Shown here: positions 32,881 to 42,712 of the stretch, piece by piece
How the letters are laid out: each line of letters opens with the position of its first letter
Numbering within the stretch: position 1 is the stretch's first letter
Assembly (NCBI GenBank): GCA_963920635.1
Contig: OY987301.1
Coordinates: forward strand, 14,364,501-14,428,500
Direction: 5' to 3'
Length of the DNA: 64,000 nucleotides
Source of the DNA: Pseudeuparius sepicola
Lineage: Eukaryota; Arthropoda; Insecta; Coleoptera; Anthribidae
The notes under the pieces: model-generated
Seen by the model: the letters and a program-made list of their open reading frames with translations, nothing else
What the model was told of the DNA's origin: nothing
Databases searched by the model: none
Program-made: the position numbers and the translations under genes

Positions 32881-33489
32881 GTAAAAGGGGTAAAAATAGA
32901 AAAATGGACTTCTTTTAGTCCATAATAAGTATTCACTTTCCAGTTGGAAACGTATCGTGTTTCAATAAAACTTTACATTAACTTACCTAAATTATAAAAC
33001 TATTGGAATTGTAATGAACTTTACTATGTTGTTACCGTTCAAAACGTCCATTTTGCTAGACACAATGGGATAAAACATCAAATAATTTTTTGGGAAATAA
33101 TGCGAAATTGAATAGTTTTGAATTTTTATACAAAAATGTCCCGTAACTAGACCTCAGAACTGCGAAAAAGGGAAAACCTCAAAAATGCCACTTGCAATGT
33201 TCTTGCATGCGTGTATCGATATGTTGAGTTTAGAAATCACAAATGATGTCAATAAAAATAAAAATATCTACTGCGAAAATAAAACCAATGCAATTTATTT
33301 GATCAGTTTTGCGAAACAAATTTATATTTTGTAATAAAAATTGAACCTTCAAATTTTGTTTCATTTGTAAAAAAGAGACCGAAGGCAGACGATTAAAAAG
33401 GGGCCCTAAATTTATAGCGCACAGGGCCCGAAGTTTGGCTAAACCGGCACTGCGTGTATCATACAATATTTTTATTACTTACAGTGTGC
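32881..33489. other. No gene seen; possible hAT-like end
   Basis: AT-rich. GGCCCGAAGTTTGGCTAAAC followed by CGGCACTG near 33426-33453 looks like a terminal sequence of a GGCCC-type repeat, without a matched partner. Confidence 0.35.
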
Positions 33490-33543
33490 TCTAAGATCTA
33501 AGATCTAAGATCGTTTTAAAGATCTAAGATCGTTTTAAAGATC
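33490..33543. repeat. Short tandem repeat at the mariner element edge
   Basis: CTAAGAT repeats, then two copies of GATCTAAGATCGTTTTAAA, abut the left end of the mariner-like element. They replace the TACA of the terminal TACAGGGTGG that is present on the right, so the outermost bases there appear to have been rewritten by slippage. Confidence 0.65.
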
Positions 33544-36184
33544 ATGGGTGGTTCACTTTTATGTGGTAGGACTTTAACATTAGATAGAAAAAGATAATCT
33601 AAAATGAAAATTTTATATCAACATATATCGGGGAAAGCTTAGTTTCCGAGATACAGGGCGTTGAAGTGTTGGAAAAAATATGAAGTATTTTTTACACTGT
33701 CCGAACCAGTGGAGATATTTAAACCAAATTTGATGTGTAGTACCACCTTTTTGACTACGATATTTAGTGATAATATGAAGGTCCTGAAATAACCAGTGGT
33801 GGAGTTATGGGTTTTCACTATCATTAAATTTAAAAAGTAATTAGTACGGACCTGTCTCACATCAACGTAAATTCTCGTTCTTTCAATTCTGTACAAAAAG
33901 TGTATCTTGATATTTTTTTGTATCTGCCACGGTTGTGTAGTAAATAAATTATTTCGTTTCCATCTCAGCCTTTTTTGCCTAAAAATGTGTTTTCTAAGAT
34001 TATTGATAAATATCGCAAATAACAGAAATTAATTATGGAACACTTATCGGATTCAGCTATTTTATTTTTAATTTTATGGAAACAATTTTAAAAATAAACT
34101 GGCACTTGGTTTGAGGTACATTACTTTATTATCATTTTAACATTTTTATCAAATCTGTATTATTTCTTAATATTTTTTATAATTCTAAATTTGTAGAATT
34201 CTAAATTATACCACGACGAGTAAAACATGATTCTTCCGCCCATAAAATGTTATTTAAAAATTGTCTTATTTCCTTTGACTACAAAATCCATCGGCAAAAT
34301 ACTAATGTCCTTTCTGCATCGTCGTACTGGTGAAGATAAGTGTGCCATGGAAAAGAAAATCTTATTGACAGTTAATAATACAATAATCTGTCATCCAGTA
34401 GATGAACGTAGCAGCGCCGCAGTTTGTCTTTGTTAATAATTAAAATGCCGTTCCAATTTACAAATGAAGAGCAGGCTGACATCCATTTCTGCTATGGAGT
34501 TGCAAATGGGAACTCTGCGGAAGCAGCCAGAGAATACCGGAGGCGATTTCCAAATAGGCGCCATCCGCGTCCCTCGGTGTTTGTTAACATGCACCGGCAA
34601 TTCAGAACTTGCGGTCTGAGAACTAGAATCGTCGAACGAGGAAATGAAAACAATATCCAACAAGTCAGACGCAACAATGAGATTCTTCGTGAATTCGATA
34701 GGAATCCTACAACAAGTAGCAGAAGAGTGTCAGTGGCCCTACGTGTTTCAAAGTCTGCAATTTTGCGAGCTTTAAAAAGAGATCACAGGCATGCGTATCA
34801 TCTACAACCCGTACAAGGTTTAAGGCCCGGCGATGCAGAAAGAAGATTAGTGTTTTGCCGATGGATTTTGGAGTCAATTGAAGGAAATAGACAATTTTTA
34901 AATAACATTTTATGGACGGACGAGTCGTGTTTTACTCGTCGTGGAGTAGTAAACTTTCATAATCAGCATATTTGGGCACAAGAAAACCCACATGCAATCC
35001 GGCCAAGAAATTTTCAGGTCGAATTTAGTGTCAATGTTTGGATTGGACTGTACAACCATCATCTGTTTGGACCTTTTTTTTTGCCACAGCGAGTGAATGG
35101 TGACAATTTTTTGGAGTTTTTAGTAGCTGAGCATAATAATATGTGGGAAGACATTCCTTTAAACTTAAGATTGTTGGCTTGGTTCCAACTTGAGGGATGT
35201 CCTGCACATTTTCACCGAAATGTGAGGAACTGGTTAAATAATAACTTTCCAAATAGGTGGATCGGACAAGGGGGACCGGTCGCTTGGCCACCACGTTCTC
35301 CGGACATAACACCTCTGGACTTCTTCGTATGGGGATTTTTAAAAGAACAAGTCTATGCGACTCCTGTAGAAACAAGGGAACAACTTATTGATCGTATCAG
35401 AAATGCGTGCGATGAATTGAGAAATGGCAATTTAATCGATGCTGTTCAATCCGTTAGGCGTAGAAGTGAATTATGTGTGCAACAGAATGGATCACATTTT
35501 GAACAATTGTTGAATGTTGTACAAATTTAGAATTATAAAAATTATTAAGAAATAATACTAGATTTGATAAAAATGTTAAAATGATAATAAAGTAATGTAC
35601 CTCAAACCAAGTGCCAGTTTATTTTTAAAATTGTTTCCATAAAATTAAAAATAAAATAGCTGAATCCGATAAGTGTTCCATAATTAATTTCTGTTATTAT
35701 TGATATTTATCAATAATCTTAGAAAACACATTTTTAGGCAAAAAAGGCTGAGATGGAAACGAAATAATTTATTTACTACACAACCGTGGCAGATACAAAG
35801 AAATGTCAAGATACACTTTTTGTAGAGAATTGAAAGAACTTTACGAAAAAAATTTACGTTGATGTGAGACAGGTCCGTACTAATTACTTTTTAAATTTAG
35901 TGATAGTGAAAACCCATAACTCCACCACTGGTTATTTCAGGACCTTCATATTATCACTAAATATCGTAGTCAAAAAGGTGGTACTACACATCAAATTTGG
36001 TTTAAATATCTCCACTGGTTCGGACAGTGTAAAAAATACTTCATATTTTTTCCAACACTTCAACGCCCTGTATCTCGGAAACTAAGCTTTCCCCGATATA
36101 TGTTGATATAAAATTTTCATTTTAGATTATCTTTTTCTATCTAATGTTAAAGTCCTACCACATAAAAGTGAACCACCCTGTACA
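33544..36184 (+). mobile_element. Mariner-like element with ~0.65 kb TIRs
   Basis: The left arm (33544-34194) and right arm (35521-36184) are inverted repeats over about 650 bp with few differences. Shared blocks include GGTGGTTCACTTTTATGTGG, ACACTGTCCGAACCAGTGGA and TAATGTACCTCAAACCAAG. The right end is GTGAACCACCCTGTA. The left outermost bases are altered by a microrepeat. The arms enclose one intact transposase frame, and its stop codon lies inside the right arm. Such TIRs are far longer than the ~30 bp of classical mariner. Arm similarity and an open frame suggest a young copy. Confidence 0.9.
34445..35530 (+). CDS. Mariner-like (IS630/Tc1 superfamily) transposase
   Basis: A 361-residue frame from MPFQFTNEEQ. 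An in-frame ATG 21 bp upstream exists, but MPF.. is the usual start of DUF4817-type insect transposases. The N-terminus (about 1-110) is a double helix-turn-helix region for TIR binding. The DDE/D fold follows with WTDE (D159), QLEGCPAHF (residue 250) and WPPRSPDITPLDFF (D287), so the second and third positions are 36 residues apart. Position 250 is Glu where relatives have Asp (QQDGAP), which should weaken or abolish cleavage if my alignment is right. The C-terminal SELCVQQNGSHFEQLL is typical. No frameshift or stop. The stop codon lies in the right TIR. The family acts in the nucleus, excising and inserting at TA. Expression cannot be judged. Confidence 0.93.
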   Translation: MPFQFTNEEQADIHFCYGVANGNSAEAAREYRRRFPNRRHPRPSVFVNMHRQFRTCGLRTRIVERGNENNIQQVRRNNEILREFDRNPTTSSRRVSVALRVSKSAILRALKRDHRHAYHLQPVQGLRPGDAERRLVFCRWILESIEGNRQFLNNILWTDESCFTRRGVVNFHNQHIWAQENPHAIRPRNFQVEFSVNVWIGLYNHHLFGPFFLPQRVNGDNFLEFLVAEHNNMWEDIPLNLRLLAWFQLEGCPAHFHRNVRNWLNNNFPNRWIGQGGPVAWPPRSPDITPLDFFVWGFLKEQVYATPVETREQLIDRIRNACDELRNGNLIDAVQSVRRRSELCVQQNGSHFEQLLNVVQI

Positions 36185-38824
36185 TATACCTACTTTTAAA
36201 TTAAGATCAGAAATGATACTGTTTCTTTTTCATTACAATAATTTCTAGTTGCCTAATTTTTCTGTGTCAATCACCCTGTATCTTTCCGAATATAGTTCTG
36301 CTTCAATACCTGCCTATCTAATATATATTCCATTATTCATATTATCATAATTATTATGTTAAAGCCCGCAACGCATGCATTTAGGAGATAGAACGTAGGT
36401 AACAGATTAGGTTGTCACTCCACACTGTCAGCCGTATTAACTACTAGCCTTATAAAATATGAAAAAAATTCCATGGCTTCCATTACAATTAATTACCTAC
36501 AGAAAATTGTGAGTGTGTAAACAAGTAGGGCGTGGGCGAAAGGTTATTTCTTAATAAAGACATCAGAGCCGGACTTTGAAAAAATTTCTGGTAATTTCAT
36601 TGTTGTTTGTTGTCTTGCGTATAGATATGTCCGAATGTATGGCAATGTCTGTATGGTCCATCATAGCCGTCACACTATCTGTCTGTTCGACGCAGGTTTT
36701 ATTTACCGATATTTGAAATTTGAAACTTTGCAAGTTTCCAAAGATTTATACAGCCGAGATCTGTCAATTTCCCGATGCCATTGTCCACCACTCTTCGGAC
36801 GCTTCTATTCTTCTTCTGTGCAGTCTTCCAAGACAAACTAAGGCAATCAAGACCGAACTGGTAATTTTACCTTTTGTGGAAGAACGTACAAATTGGGCGG
36901 ATCGTTTCTCTCTGTGTACTCGACGGGAAAAATGGCCGAATAGATTCATCTGAGGCGCATACCGCGCATTTCAGGCATTATACTGTGAGAGGTCAATATG
37001 TGAAGGGACGGCGAGGCAGAGACAGCTCCGCGGATTCCTTACATTCTAAGCACGGAGATCCTTAACTGGCCAGTGGCGGAGGATGGTGTTGTTTCACAAA
37101 TTTCCTTATTCCCGCCACTCACTAAAATTTTTTGTACAAGACAACTGTGTGACTTTTAAAGAAGATGAAAGAATAAGGAAGTATCTACATACCACTTTAA
37201 ATTGTTATAACTACTTTAACACTAACTTGACCTCTAGAAAATTTTCTTTCTAAACATGTAACACATACCTACTTCATAATCAACCTACATGAAATCGTTC
37301 AATTTTTACTACTTTTCCTCTATACCTACATGCATTTTTACTGTTAAATATCATGTTAAACCCACAATTATAACGAAAAATAAAAATTCCCAACTTAAAA
37401 TTCCTCAAATTTGATGCAAAGTTAATGAAGTTTCCATATTCTGATTTTTGTATAAGTAGAAAAAGAAACCCAGAAATTTCTTCCCAATGTTTCTCTAATA
37501 CTACCAGAACATTAATTGTTAAATGGAATTTGTATACATATAGATAATAAGATTTATTGCAGAGAATTAAGAGCGTGTAACTACTAAAGAACCTCCGGCA
37601 AAATGCAAAACTGATATACCCAGTGTATACATTTACCACTTCACTAATTTCTTTCCACCCTGTAAAGGTATCTTATTCGGATCTACAGAAAAGCAACGAA
37701 TAATAACACTAGGTTTATACTTAGTTCTCTGGACGACTCTTCCTTCAATAAACTCCCAAGTCAAGAAGCTAATCCAAAACCTTGTGCGTTCTCATCCCGC
37801 CCATGGTTGCGGGGTATTCGTACCAGAGCGTTGTCTTTAATAAATGCCGCATGTCATTGACAAATAACAGAGTACACAAGTGCCTCGACCACGTCTCATT
37901 TAGTTTATTGTGCTGGCCGCGGAGATGTTCGAAACAGTTAGATTTATTAATATATGGCTCGACTTGTTTCGATCGCATACCATGACCGGCTCGTCTAGAG
38001 ACAACTTCATTACACAAGACCGTGAAGATATTTTTCCAATCGCGAATAATCGGTACGCTTGTTATACGGATACAGGGAATTGTACCTCCAGCTTTCTTAT
38101 TTTCGCCGATGGGCAGCACGGATTGCATTATCAGGTACTTAACTGCCTAAGGACTGAGATAAACTGAGAACCTGCTGAACCCAGTATGATATATTATATA
38201 ACAACCACAGTGCACGTTTGCATTAATTACTGGATTACTAGTACTACTAGTGCTACTAGTATATCATCTGCTCACAAAATTATATTAAGGAAGAGAGCTA
38301 TTATCCTCATGTACAGAATATTCTGGTCTTAGGTCTAAAGACAGAGTCCTTCCATATCATAATGGTATGGGAATGCCTTGATTTATATAGAAACCGCCAT
38401 TCAATTGCATCCTTGAGTGAAGGAATAATCTTCCTTTAACTATTGCATGTACTTAGAAGAAAGAGTCGACCCGAGCTTAAATATTAAAGCTGCGATAATT
38501 TGAACTAAAAGTCATCATTGATGATATGACGAAAATTTGAATTTTTTTGGAAAATTAGGTCAACGGATAGGTAATCCGCAACCAACGTTACTTTTAGGTT
38601 GAAAATGAACGGTAAAGTATAGCAATGATGACAAACAAATGCAGCAAACAATTTTGTAAATATAGCTAAGCAAAATATGCAAGGTACCACTCAAGGTGGC
38701 TAATTATTATAAAAAACACTTCTCTTTGATTATAGAATTCTAGGTAGGTACATTTTGAAGTTAAATGCTTGCAATACAAATCACATTTTAATGGAGCATT
38801 ACTTCTATATCTAATGAATAATAT
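36185..38824. other. No gene recognised
   Basis: Mixed sequence. CAGTGGCGGAGG at about 37071 resembles a hAT end. Opposed 119- and 67-85-codon frames at 37769-38167 overlap on both strands without domains. CTAGTACTACTAGTGCTACT near 38240 is a short simple repeat. TCACCCTGTA near 36270 is a lone mariner-type end. Confidence 0.4.
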
Positions 38825-38898
38825 GGAGAAATGCTTTCAAAAGTCGCTATTACAAAATCCAAGTATTGGGAAGAGTTGGAACAAGAAATAAAAGTTCT

Positions 38899-39292
38899 AA
38901 AAAATAGCTAAACTAAAAAAAGCAATCGGGTGTTGGACCAGTTGGGCTTAAAGATTTCGCTGACATTTACTGGGGTAAAGAGAGAGAGACATGGTTTGGT
39001 GGTTATGATTTGGGCCTAAATGCTGAATCGAAGCAAATAATTGCTTACAATTTTACTGCGGATACAAATGCTTATGCTAAATTAATAAAATAACTCTTTT
39101 ACATCATATTGGGCTCCATGTGTAAACAATACCATTGATATGGATCCCCTCCAACTATGCCTTATGGGACAATTTTGGAATTAAAGCTACTTAAAAATTT
39201 CATAGTGCATCCAAGCAATATTTCTAAAATATATTGCATGGTGGATGAGCCAAATTTACTTAAAAACATCGGGCCAGCTTTTGTTATTAACA
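38899..39292 (+). pseudogene. Possible P-like/THAP9-type transposase remnant
   Basis: One frame gives GLKDFADIYWGKERETWFGG and continues to AYAKLIK before a stop at about 39090. Another, from about 39157, gives NISKIYCMVDEPNLLKNIGP, which resembles the KIY.F.D..HLLKN block of P-element-type transposases. The two pieces are in different frames and no catalytic residues can be assigned with certainty. The call rests mainly on that one block, so it is tentative. Confidence 0.35.
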
Positions 39293-39654
39293 ACGTAAGT
39301 GTACTTCCATTTGTATTCATAAAAATGCGTTCAGCTTTCTTAGTAAAGTAACACAATTCTAAATTTTGTGAGATGGTTCTAATTTAACAAAAAATGTTTC
39401 CCTCTATCGATATACTTTTGCGTTGTTCTTAAATTAGGTATTTTCAGATTTTCACACTTTAAAATGATTGTTTACATATATAGCTCATGGTTTTACAACA
39501 CGGATAATAATCTACGAGAGTGAAAGTCACATTTTCAAGGAGTTTTGGTGCATTTAGATATCTATCGGTAAAATTTTCGTAAATGCCAATTATTTCTTAT
39601 TTGCCTGCCTAGATACAATTAAATTCGAATAAATAAAACCATAAAACTTACTGA

Positions 39655-39873
39655 TTTCAAGGTGGTTACGTTTAATCACGTAAAATTGTTAGGTATTACA
39701 CTCTCCAACAGTCCAAACCAAAATCCTGGAAAACTGTGTAGGAACAAAATCTCTTTCGATGGCCTTAACCCACTTTTCCCTTAAAATGGGGTCTTTATGG
39801 AGGAAAAAGCGGACACATTAGGACCGCCTTTGTAGTTTCCCTTGCAGTTGGGAACGGAACACGTCCACGGCGT
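39655..39873 (-). pseudogene. THAP domain with frameshift and lost start
   Basis: The minus strand reads TPWTCSVPNCKGNYKGG, containing the first Cys pair of a THAP finger. After a frameshift near 39803 it reads HKDPILREKWVKAIERDF, which holds the invariant Trp, and then VPTQFSRI. The position of the usual initiator Met is ACG. A GTAAGT donor-like site lies at about 39655, but the HF/AVPT half was not recognised before it. GC-richer sequence with CRE-like TGACGTAGTGACG (about 40104) lies upstream and may be a fossil promoter. Confidence 0.65.
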
Positions 39874-41010
39874 GATTTAAATTAGTCCGAAACTATAGAC
39901 ACAACCTAAAACCTATGAACTAAAATTGAACTTTAATCACTATATTCTGAACCACTGCTGCTTTACCTCCTTATTAATAAAACTCCACGTCCTATATTAC
40001 TAAAAAACACAGTCCAACACACAACAAACGTTCTTTAAAACAGGAAAATCGCCAGACAAGTAAACGTAAACAACTTCAAAAAGCAACCTCCCGACCTCCC
40101 TGTGATGACGTAGTGACGTTTCGCATCGCCAGCTGGCAGGCCTTTATCATTGCGACGGTGCCGGCACGCCCACCGCACCATTTAATTTAAGTTTTGACAG
40201 GGGTTTATAACCTCAAAAACGTAAAGGACAGGTGATATTATACAGGCGACAAAAGGTTATGTGTTATAAGTTTTGAACTCATCGCACGATTCTGATAAAA
40301 TTTAGTATGATCTCATTACTGTAAAGGACTGAAAAGCTTGTACTAGCAGAGTGTTGCGAATTGATCCATAGGCGTAGAAATCGGATATTAGATCTGTCAA
40401 CCTTCCAGGCTACTAATATCGATTTGAAACTTATTAGTTTTGATTAAGCAACTTCTTCGCCATCAAAAAGCGTGTCGTGGAGAGGATGAATGCAATGGCA
40501 CACTTTAGTCAGACCGACGACCAATGACCAGCATCCATCCGCGTGGTTCCGCACGCAGAAAATTTTTTCATCGCCGCAGCCAAGTTTTTCGCTGCCCCAG
40601 CTAAAAAATTTGGCAACATAGGCGCCAAGCAAAAACTTTGCTTCGATAGAAGAGTTCACTTTGCTACCCTACCTTACTTGTCCCAGCAGAACTACTTTAT
40701 AAAAAACTCATTACTGCCTATATAAAGTAACTTTGCTGTCACAGGAAAGTCATGTTTTTGCCACGAGAGAGATATGTTTTCTCTATAGAAAACATATTCA
40801 CAGCTCCAAGAAGGTACTTTATAGTGGCTGCTTTGCTACCATACGAAACAAACATACTGTGATAGGGGAATATCTATTTCTTTACTTTATTATTGCAAGA
40901 AGCTACTTTACTGCGATAAAAAAGTTCTCTCCAGGTGTAGCCGAAACAATTTACCTAGCATAGCAACAATTTTTTTGAGGGTGGAGTTCCGATTTCCTGT
41001 TATAGAAGCA
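39874..41010. other. No gene seen; repeated ACTTTACTG-like words
   Basis: 40080-40200 is moderately GC-rich. Between 40650 and 40930, words such as CTACTTTA and GCTTTGCTAC recur, and similar words appear at 46430-46640. This suggests a diverged shared repeat, but no ends could be defined. Confidence 0.35.
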
Positions 41011-41395
41011 TTTGTTTCAGACCCCAGTTTCAAATTCGATATTCACCATTGGGATCTTAGGAACTGGTAAGAGATATCTGTTAGCCCATTTAGGCTAGTT
41101 AATATGCAGTGTGGCGAAAATTAAAATATTTTAATATGTCACGGACATGTTATGTTTTCAAAGATCCATATGTTATAACATTCACATGACATGTTCTGTT
41201 TTCCAAGATTCAAATGTTATATCATTTGGATCTTGGGAAACATAACATATTGTGACATATTAAAATATTTTAATTTTCTCCATACTGAATATAAGTAGCC
41301 TAAATGGGCTAATAGATATCTCTTACCAGTTCCTAAGATCCCAATGGTGAGTATCGAATTTGAAACACCCGGTGCGCTGGGGTCTGAAACAAAAG
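41011..41395. mobile_element. Foldback MITE of ~385 bp
   Basis: TTTGTTTCAGACCCCAG pairs with CTGGGGTCTGAAACAAA-like sequence at about 41377. The arms share GATCTTAGGAACTGGTAAGA and ATTAAAATATTTTAATATGT blocks, inverted. A further GAAACACCCTGT follows just outside. No coding content. Confidence 0.68.
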
Positions 41396-42446
41396 CTTGT
41401 ATTTGAAACACCCTGTAAAGTTACCAAAAAGCCTCACTAACAGGAAAGTGGAACTCTTATTATACCTCACCTGCTACATACATTTTACAAAAACAGCAGT
41501 AGCACGGAAGTAGGTAACTTTCACACTTTGGTGTAGGTATATACTTTTTGGATTTTATAATAGGTAGGTATTATTATCATGGGAGCTAAAGGTCGTTAAA
41601 AATAAAAGAATATTTATTCAAGAAAATAAACTTTATTCTTAATTTAGAAGAACAGCTACATACTCCGACTATTAATCGTCAGTCTAAAAAAGTTAAAAAC
41701 AATCAATACTTGTATCAAGGTATATCACAAACCTTTCTGTGGAAATGACAAAAATATTAACAGTTTATGACTAATACTAATATAATACATAATATCAATA
41801 TATTATAAAATATATACCTATAGTATGTAGAAACAACAGATATTAATGTCAAACATTAAATTTAATTTTTTGTTAAATATTAACAAAGGAACGATAATTC
41901 TCGTTATTTTTGTTCAAATTAAAGCATATTATATAATCTCAAAGTGACGTTTTGAAAATTTTAGAGAAATAAACATTTATTTATCATTTATAGCTGTTTT
42001 GTATTTATTGAATCTATAGTGTCATTCAAAAACTTTCTTTTGACATATTTTTATCGTTATTTATTAAAAAGTTAGTATAATGACAAAACTAGTGATATAG
42101 ATAGAAAGTTACATGTTCAGTTTCAGAAATTTCCTAAATAAGTATTATATTTTTGCCAATACCTATTGGCAAAAAACTAAATATTTTAACAGAACGTTCA
42201 AATTTGGAACACTTATGTAAAATTGAGAATGAAACAACTTTTTCTAGTAAAACGTTTTGGAATTTTTAGAAATAAGACCATTTTAAGCGAATGTTTAATG
42301 TCATTTTTGACATAATAATATAGCGAAAGTCATGTGACCGCCTTTGATTAGGCCATTTTTATCATTTTTAAAGCCAAAGATAACGCCTAAGCTAAATTTC
42401 AAAATAAAATATTAGTAAAAAATTTTTGAAGGACACTGATAACTTA
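41396..42446. other. AT-rich, nothing recognised
   Basis: No gene-like frame, RNA or repeat end recognised. Confidence 0.4.
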
Positions 42447-42712
42447 TAGGGTAAACTTGCCAGTAGTTGACCTTATAAGACAAAATAAACAGATATTTAG
42501 GAAAAACTGGGTAAAAATAACTTCAAAAAAACTTTTCAATGGGATAAGTATGTTCTTTATAGTTTTCACTCTCAGTGTATACATTTACATAAAACAAAAA
42601 AAGCATATAGTTCTTAATAAAAAATAATATTGATACAAAACCATATTTTTCTAGTACTTGACCGTGAAAGTTCCAATAATTGGCCAGGAAAATGACCAGT
42701 TGTTGACCAACT

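Noticed and set aside
33639..36085. Matching 85- and 73-codon frames on either side of the transposase
   Set aside because: Both lie in the terminal inverted repeats of the mariner-like element and simply repeat each other.
37769..38167. 119-codon minus-strand frame with overlapping plus-strand frames
   Set aside because: No recognisable domain, open on both strands over the same bases, no splice or promoter support.
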